NCBI GenBank assembly: GCA_035995425.1
Contig: DASYKM010000095.1
Span: 1 to 64,000, forward strand
Direction of reading: 5' to 3'
Origin: CADEED01 sp035995425
Lineage (GTDB): Bacteria > Pseudomonadota > Gammaproteobacteria > Steroidobacterales > Steroidobacteraceae
Length of the DNA stretch: 64,000 nt
Shown here one piece after another: positions 25,999 to 33,800 of this stretch; position 1 is the first letter of the stretch; every line of letters starts with the position of its first letter. A program made the translations under genes and the position numbers. The notes under the pieces were generated by a model. The model had not been told where the DNA came from. It made no database searches and was given only the letters and a program-made list of their open reading frames with translations.

Positions 25999-26767
25999 CC
26001 GTAAACACGCTGCCCCGGCCCGGTCCGTCGCTGGCGGCCGTGACCGTGCCGTCATGTGCTTCGATCAGGTGACGCGCCAGGTAGAGTCCCAGGCCGAGTC
26101 CCGGCTCGACGCGCGCGCCCTGCGCTGACTGCACGAACAATCCGAAAATCTTCTCGAGCTCCGCCGGCGGGATTCCAATGCCCGTGTCGCTCACGACGAC
26201 GACGACCTCGGCACCTTCGCGCTGCGCCCGCACATGCACGTGCCCCTGCTTGTCGGTGTACTTGCTGGCGTTGCTGATGATGTTGTGCAGGGCCTGCCCG
26301 AGACGCAGCACGTCCATGTTCAGGTAGATAGGTTGCGGCGATATGCTGACCAGCAGCGTGTGGCCGCGCTCGGTCGCGGTGGGGCCGGCGGATTCGATCG
26401 CGCATTCCACGAGCTCGGTGAGCGGCGCGCGCACGCGCCGCAGCTCCAGGGCGCCGAACTGCGTGCGTGACACGTCGACCAGATCGCCGATCAGGCGATG
26501 CATCGCCAGGGCCTGCCGCTCGATGATCTCGGCCGCGCGCAGCACGGTAGCCGCATCTGGCGCCTCCTGCCGCAGCAGCGCCGCGGCGTTGCGGATGGGC
26601 ATGAGCGGGTGACGCAGCTCATGCGCGACGATCGCGATGATCTGTTCGTGGGTGCCGTCGGAGACGTCAGCGGCGGTTCGCGTCAATGCAATCACCCGTT
26701 CGATGCGCTCTGGAGGGCCGCATGGTGCGGTGGAAATCAACGCGTCTCTGTACGTTGCCGCACACAA
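25940..26767 (-). CDS. Soluble sensor histidine kinase (second copy)
   Basis: This kinase of up to 275 residues has VAHELRHPLMPIRNAA as phosphoacceptor region and a HATPase domain (NIISNASKYT, DTGIGIPPAE, GLGLGLYLARHLIEAHDG). It has no membrane helix and no recognisable sensor domain. No ATG is available at the 5' end: the longest frame starts at a TTG (26767) and a GTG at 26695 is an alternative, so the true N-terminus is uncertain. It resembles the kinase at 24080 but has no response regulator beside it. Its 3' end overlaps the first Crp-like gene, and it is divergent from the second across a 32-bp dyad. Confidence 0.82.
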   Translation of the reverse strand: MCAATYRDALISTAPCGPPERIERVIALTRTAADVSDGTHEQIIAIVAHELRHPLMPIRNAAALLRQEAPDAATVLRAAEIIERQALAMHRLIGDLVDVSRTQFGALELRRVRAPLTELVECAIESAGPTATERGHTLLVSISPQPIYLNMDVLRLGQALHNIISNASKYTDKQGHVHVRAQREGAEVVVVVSDTGIGIPPAELEKIFGLFVQSAQGARVEPGLGLGLYLARHLIEAHDGTVTAASDGPGRGSVFTVRLPCEASDAETAGDPSPV

Positions 26768-26797
26768 TCAGCGGCCCCAGCGTGGCATTTGACGCGA

Positions 26798-26829
26798 TTC
26801 CGCTCCGTTCGCTGACGAACAGAGCGGAA
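26798..26829. promoter_or_regulatory. 32-bp near-perfect dyad between kinase and Crp-like gene
   Basis: Arms TTCCGCTCcGTTCG (26798-26811) and CGAACaGAGCGGAA (26816-26829) are complementary over 13 of 14 positions around a four-base centre CTGA. It lies in the 120-bp divergent gap, about 31 bp from the kinase start and 59 bp from the regulator start. This is a likely operator; the adjacent Crp-like protein is the first candidate binder. Confidence 0.6.
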
Positions 26830-26887
26830 CTGCCCCCCAAGTCATGCTCGGCACCCCGAAACTCCCGGTCCGCCGGTTGGAATTCAA

Positions 26888-27682
26888 GTGACGACAAGCA
26901 AACGCGCGCCCGCCGACAACCTGCTGTTTACGGCATTGCCGGAAGGTGCGCGACGTCAACTCACCGGAGATCGCGCCCCTGTCGATCTGCGGTTCTCCGA
27001 GACCCTGAATGAGCCCGGCGAGCGAATTCGACATGTGTACTTCCCGATCGACGGCTTCATCTCGCTGATCACGCCCGGCACGGAGCGCGCGCAGCTCGAG
27101 ATCGGCCTGGTTGGCAACGAAGGCATGCTCGGTGTGCCGTTGCTGCTCGGCATCAACGTGTCGCCGCTGCGCGCGCTGGTGCAGGGAGCGGGCCACGCCT
27201 GGCGAGTGGATGCCGCCACGTTCCTGCAAACGCTCGAGAGCAATCCCGGCATGCGCACGGCCCTCAATCGCTATGTTTATGTGTTCATGGCGCAGCTCAT
27301 GCAGACGGCGACGTGCACGCGGTTCCACCTGGTGGAAGCACGCTTGGCACGCTGGCTGCTGATGACCCGCGACCGCGCCCACGCCAACCAGTTTCACGTC
27401 ACGCACGAATTCCTGGCGTACATGCTGGGAGTGCGTCGCGTCGGTGTCACCAGCGCCGCGAGCGCGCTGCAGCGTCGCAAACTCATTCGCTACAGTCGCG
27501 GCGACGTTGCCGTTCTGGATGTCCGCGGCCTCGAGCGCGCGGCGTGTGCGTGTTATGCGATCGACAAGAAAATCTACGGGCAAATTCTCGGCAAGAAAGC
27601 GCGTGAGCCGCGAATGAAATCCGAGCCCACCGCGGGCGTGGCAACCGCCGCCGCGCAAATCGTCACCACCGTCTCCTGTTAA
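26888..27682 (+). CDS. Crp/Fnr-family transcriptional regulator (second copy)
   Basis: This 264-residue protein has the same order as the first copy: sensor barrel (ERIRHVYFPIDGFISLI, GLVGNEGMLGVPLLLG), dimer helix, and winged helix (HVTHEFLAYMLGVRRVGVTSAASALQRRKLIRY). A C-terminal tail of about 30 residues, basic then alanine-rich, is unique to this copy. It starts with GTG at 26888. Cysteines near CACYAID and in TATCTRF could be redox-active but do not form an Fnr-type cluster motif. It may control the divergent kinase gene or the large glycosyltransferase gene 120 bp downstream. Confidence 0.87.
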   Translation: MTTSKRAPADNLLFTALPEGARRQLTGDRAPVDLRFSETLNEPGERIRHVYFPIDGFISLITPGTERAQLEIGLVGNEGMLGVPLLLGINVSPLRALVQGAGHAWRVDAATFLQTLESNPGMRTALNRYVYVFMAQLMQTATCTRFHLVEARLARWLLMTRDRAHANQFHVTHEFLAYMLGVRRVGVTSAASALQRRKLIRYSRGDVAVLDVRGLERAACACYAIDKKIYGQILGKKAREPRMKSEPTAGVATAAAQIVTTVSC

Positions 27683-27801
27683 ACTAGCCGCCTCGCCGCG
27701 TAAGCGCAGTCCGACAGCGCCATGAGTCGTGAAGACATGGCGCCCGGGCCGCCGAATTCGCGTAATGCTCAAAGGCGACTACTTTTCAGGCCGGCGGATT
27801 C

Positions 27802-30800
27802 TTGCATCCATTTCTCAGCGAAATCATTGAACACCTCACGCCCGGGACGCACTGGAGCGACGACCAGATCCTGCGCGAGGAGATCTTCAGCATCGAGCGG
27901 CTCGAGCAGCACGCCCGCACGCTGGCGGCCGCGCAAACCGTAGGTTCGATTCCCGGCTTCGGCCGTTCGCTCGCGACGCGGCTGCGCGCCAATGAAAAGG
28001 TGCTGCTGGCGGCCTACCGTTCGATCGCCAAGGCCGTCGACGAAGGCCGCGGCATCACGCCCGCCGCCGAGTGGGTGCTCGACAACTACCACGTGGTCGA
28101 GGAGCAGATCCGCGAGATTCGCGAAGATCTGCCGCCGCAGTTCTATCGTCAGCTGCCAAAGCTGGTCTCCGGGCCCTTCACCGGCTTTCCGCGCGTTTTC
28201 GGCATCGCCTGGGCGTTCGTCGCGCATACCGACAGCCGCTTCGACCCCGAGACATTGCGCCGCTTCGTGCGCGCCTATCAAAGTGTCGAGCCGCTCACCA
28301 TCGGCGAGCTCTGGGCGGTGGCCATCACGCTGCGCATCGTGCTGGTGGAAAACCTGCGGCGCGTCGCGCAGCGCATCGTCGCCAGCCGCTTCGCGCGCCA
28401 GAACGCGGACGTGGTCGCCGATCGCCTGCTGGGCGTGAATGGCCAGAAGGTGGACCCGGAAGCGCTGCGCTCGTGGCGCACGAGGTCGAACGCGCTCGCG
28501 CCGGCGTTCGCCGTGCAGCTGGTTCATCGGCTGCGCGACCAGGACCCGAAGGTGACCCCGGCGCTGCTCTTGCTCGAGCAGGAGCTCAAGGAGCACGAGA
28601 CCAGCTCCGAGCAACTGCTGCAGGAAGAACACCTGCGCCAGGGAGCCTCGAACGTCACGGTGCGCAACATCATCACCAGCATGCGCCTGATGTCGGACGT
28701 CGACTGGGCGGAGTTTTTCGAAAGCGTTAGCCTGGTCGATGAGGCGCTGAACACCTCGGCCGATTTCGCCGCCATGGATTTCGCGACGCGCAACCTCTAT
28801 CGCAACGCCATCGAAGAGCTGGGCCGCGGCTCGAAGGTCTCCGAGCTCGGAATAGCGCAGGGGGTGCTGGCCATCGCGGCCGCGGCCACCACCACGCGCG
28901 AACGCGACCCCGGCTTCCACCTGATAGCCGAAGGCCGCCGCAAGTTCGAACGCTCCATCGAATTCCACGCGTCGTGGCGCGACTGGCCGAGTCGCATCGC
29001 CTTCACGGTGGGCGCGCGCGACTACGTCGCCGCGATCGCCTTCACCTCGGCGCTGATCCTGTCGATTCCCGTGTCCATGCTGCAGCAGGCCGGCATCCAG
29101 GGCGGCATGCTCTGGTTGTTAGGCCTGCTCGGTGCCATCCCGGCGGTCGACATGGCGGTCGCCCTCATCAATCGCGCGGTCACGCGCGGGGTCGGCGCCA
29201 GCCGCCTGCCGGGCCTCGCGCTGCGCGAAGGTGTCCCGGAAGAACTGCGCACGCTCATCGCCATGCCGGTCATGCTGAGCTCGCGCGCCGCGGTCGAGCA
29301 GCACCTGCACAACCTCGAGATCCACTACCTCGCCTCGCCCGACGAGCAACTGCACTTCGCGCTGTTGTCGGACTGGTCGGATGCGACCGCCGAGTTCACC
29401 GCGACCGACGACCCGCTGCTCGACATCGCCGTGCTCGGCGTCGCGCGCCTCAATCGGCGTTACGGTCCGGCGGCGGGTGGCGAGCGCTTCCTGCTGCTGC
29501 ATCGCAAGCGCATCTGGTGCGAGAGCGAGCAGCGATGGATGGGCTGGGAACGCAAGCGCGGCAAGCTGCAGGAGCTCAATCGCCTGCTGCGCGGCGCCAC
29601 CGACACGAGCTATGTGACCACCACCGGCCGCACGCCGTGGGTACCCGACGGCGTGCGCTATGTGGTCACGCTCGATGGCGACACGCGTCTGCCGCGCGAG
29701 GCGCCTCGCCGCCTCATCGGCAAGATGGCGCACCCGCTCAATCGCCCGCGCTTCGACGCGAAGCTCGGTCGCGTGGTCGAGGGATATTCGATCCTGCAGC
29801 CGCGCGTCGCGTTCTCACTGCCGGTGAGCTCCGAGGCCACGCCGTTCCAGCGTGCATTCTCCGGCGCCGCCGGTGTCGATCCGTACGCCGCGGCGGTCTC
29901 CGACGTCTACCAGGACTTGTTAGGCGAAGGGTCGTTCGCCGGCAAGGGCATCTACGACGTGGACGCGTTCGAGGCGGCGCTGGCCGGCCGCGTACCCGAG
30001 AGCACGCTGCTGAGCCACGATCTGTTCGAGGGCATCTTCGCGCGCGCCGGGCTCGCCTCCGACGTCGAAGTGGTCGAGGATTTCCCGTCGCGCTACGACG
30101 TCGCATCGCTGCGCCAGCATCGCTGGGTGCGCGGCGACTGGCAGCTGCTGCCGTGGATCTTCGGCCGGCGTGACGTGGGCGCGGAAGCGCACGGCCGCGG
30201 GCACAGCCGCCTGCCGCTCATCGGCCTGTGGAAAATGCTCGACAACCTGCGGCGTTCGCTGTCGGCGCCCGCCAGCCTTGCGGCGCTGGTGATCAGCTGG
30301 GACTTGCCGGTTTCGATAGCGCTACCCTGGTGCGGCTTCATCCTGCTGGCGCTTGGGCTTCCAACACTGCTGCCGCTGTTCGCGGCGATCCTGCCGCGGC
30401 GTTCCACCGTCACGCTGCGCAGCCATCTGCGCGCGCTGCGCCTCGACATCGGCGTGGCGCTGGCGCAGACCGGCCTGCTCATCAGCATGATCGGCTACCA
30501 GGCCTGGCTCATGGGCGACGCCATCGGCCGCGCGCTGTGGCGCATGTTCGTGAGCCACCGCCACCTGCTCGAATGGGTTCCCGCCGACCTGCTGTCGAGC
30601 GCGCGCTCCGACCTCGCCAGCTTCTACCGGCGCATGGGCCGCAGCGTCTTGCTGACGATCTTCACGGCGGCGATCGCCGCGGCCCTGAGCGGCGGCAAAC
30701 TACCGGTCATCGCCATGCCCTTTCTGCTGCTGTGGCTGGCGGCGCCGCTGATCGCCTGGCGCGTCAGCCGCACCCCGCCGGCGGTCGCGAAGTCGGACCT

Positions 30801-33800
30801 GTCGAGCGACGACCAGCGCGAGCTGCGCCTGATCGCGCGCCGCACCTGGCGCTTCTTCGAAAGCTTCGTGGCCGCGGAAGACAATCACCTGCCGCCCGAC
30901 AACTTCCAGGAAGACCCGGTCGGCGTGGTCGCCCACCGCACCTCGCCCACCAACATCGGCCTCTATCTACTGTCGACGGTGGCGGCGCGCGACTTCGGCT
31001 GGTGCGGCCTGCGCGACGCCCTCGATCGCATCGAGGCGACGCTCGGCACCATGGTGCGCATGCAGAAGTATCGCGGCCACCTGTTCAACTGGTACGACAC
31101 GCGCGATCTGAAACCGCTCGAGCCGCGCTATGTGTCGTCGGTCGACTCGGGCAATCTCGCCGCGCACCTGATCACGCTCGCGGGAGCATTTCGCGAGTGG
31201 CAGAAGAACCCCGCGCCACCGGCCTCGGCGGTCGACGGCCTCGCCGACACGCTCGACCTGGCGCGCGAAGCCCTGCGCGGATTTCGTTTCTCGCCGGGAC
31301 AAACGATCACCCAGGGGCTGCTCGAAACCGCCTTCAGCGATCTCGAAACCAGCCTGCGCCCGCGCACCATGCCGCTCGATCCGCAGACCGACGACCTGCG
31401 CGAAGCCGCCGAGCGCGCCTCCACGCTGGTCGACATGGTGCGCACGCTGGCCAGCGAGAGCGACGCCGAGCGCAGTGCCGACCTCGTGTATTGGGTCGAG
31501 GCCACGCGCCGCACCATCGACAGCTGGCGCAGCGATCTGCTGGCACGCGACCCGGCGGGTTTCATGGTCGAGCATCTCGAATCGCTGGCGAACATCGCGC
31601 AGCAACTCGCCGCCGCCATGGAGTTCGGCTTCCTGCTCGACACGCAACGCAAGCTCCTGTCGATCGGCTATCGCGCCACCGATGGCACGCTCGACAACAG
31701 TTGTTACGACCTGCTCGCTTCCGAAGCGCGCCTCGCGAGCTTCGTTGCCATCGCCAAGGGTGACATTCCGGCGCGTCACTGGTTCAGGCTCGGCCGCACG
31801 GTGACGCCGATCGGCGCCGGCGCGGCGCTGGTGTCCTGGTCGGGTTCGATGTTCGAGTACCTGATGCCGGACCTGGTGCTGCGTGCGCCGGGCGGCAGTT
31901 TGTTAGCCCAGACCAGCCGGCTCATCGTGAAACGGCAGATCGCCTACGGCGCGGAGCTCGAGCTGCCCTGGGGCGTCTCGGAGTCGGCGTACAACGCGCG
32001 CGATCTCGAGCTCACCTATCAATATTCCAACTTCGGCGTCCCGGGTCTCGGCCTCAAGCGCGGTCTCTCCGAGAACAAGGTGGTGGCGCCGTACGCCACC
32101 GGCCTCGCCGCCATGATCGACGGCGAGGCGGCGCTCGCCAACTACATCGCGCTGAAAGAGCTTGGTGCCCGCGGCCGCTATGGCTTCTACGAAGCCGTGG
32201 ATTTCACCGCCAGCCGCGTTCCCGAAGACAGCACCCAGGCCATCGTGCGCGCGTACATGGCCCATCACCAGGGCATGAGCATCGTCGGCATCGCCAACGC
32301 GCTGCTCGATGGACGCATGCGCGACCGCTTTCACTCCGACGTGTCGGTGCTGGCCACCGAGTTGCTGCTGCAGGAACGCACGCCGCGCGACGTCTCGGTG
32401 GCGCATCCGCGCGCCGAGGAAGTGGGCACGGCGGCGCGCGTCGCCGACCTGCAGGTCCCGCAGGTGCGCCGCATCCGCAGTCCGCACGATTCCGTGCCGC
32501 AGACGCACCTGCTCTCGAACGGACGCTATGCGGTGATGGTCACCGCCGCGGGCTCGGGCTACAGCCGCTGGAACGACCTCGCGATCACGCGCTGGCGCGA
32601 AGATGCGACGCGCGACGACACCGGCAGCTACCTGCTGCTGCGCGATGTCGAAACGGGGCGCGTGTGGTCGGCCGGGTACCAACCCACCGCCTATCAACCC
32701 GGCGCCTACGACGTGAGCTTCACCGAAGACCGCGCCGAGATCATCCGCCTCGACGGCGACATCGTCACCACGCTCGAGGTACAGGTGTCCTCGCAGGACG
32801 ATGCGGAAGTGCGTCATCTTTCGTTGACGAACGGCTCGATGCGCACGCGCGAAATCGAAGTCACTTCGTATGCCGAGCTGGTGCTGGCGCCGCAGTTGAC
32901 GGACGAGGCACACCCGGCGTTCTCCAAGATGTTCGTGCGCACTGAATTCGTGCCGCGCCTCGGCGTGCTGCTGGCGAACCGCCGGCGGCGCGCGCCCGAT
33001 GAACCGGAAGTCTGGGCCTCGCATCACGCGGTGGTGGAAGGCGTGGCCGTGGGTACCCCTGAGTTCGAAACCGATCGTGCGAAATTCGTCGGCCGCAACC
33101 GCGAGCTGCGCGCGCCGCTCGCCATGCTCGCGGGCCGCACGTTGTCAGGCACAACCGGCACCGTGCTCGACGCGGTGTTCGCGCTGCGTTACCGACTGCA
33201 GATTCCCGCCGGCGGCACCGCGCGCATCTCGTTCTGGACCTGCGTCGCCTCGAGCCGCGCGCAATTGCTCGACGTCGCCGACAAGCATCGCGATGCCAAC
33301 GCGCGAATACGCGCCGCCACGCTCGCCTGGACGCAGGCGCAGGTGCAGTTGCGTCATTTCGGCATGGACGCTTCGCAGGCAAACCTGTTTCAACAGCTCG
33401 CGGGTCACATCCTGTTCGCCAATCCCGCCGCACGCGCCTCCGGCGACAACATCCGGCGCGGCTCCGGTGGCCCGGCCGGGCTGTGGTCGCAGGGAATCTC
33501 GGGCGATTTGCCCATCGTGTTGCTGCGCGTCGACGACGTGGACGATCTCGTGCTGGTCCGCCAACTACTGCAAGCGCACGAATACTGGGGCATCAAGCGC
33601 CTCTCGGTGGATCTCGTCATCCTCAACGAACGCGGCGCCTCGTACATCCAGGACCTGCAGATGGCGCTCGAAGCCGCGGTGCGAACCAGCCTCGCGCGGC
33701 CGCGCATCGCCGGCACCGACACCCGCGGCAAGGTGTTCGTGCTGCGAACCGACCTCATCACTTCGGAATCGCGCGCACTGCTCTTTGCCGTGGCACGCGT

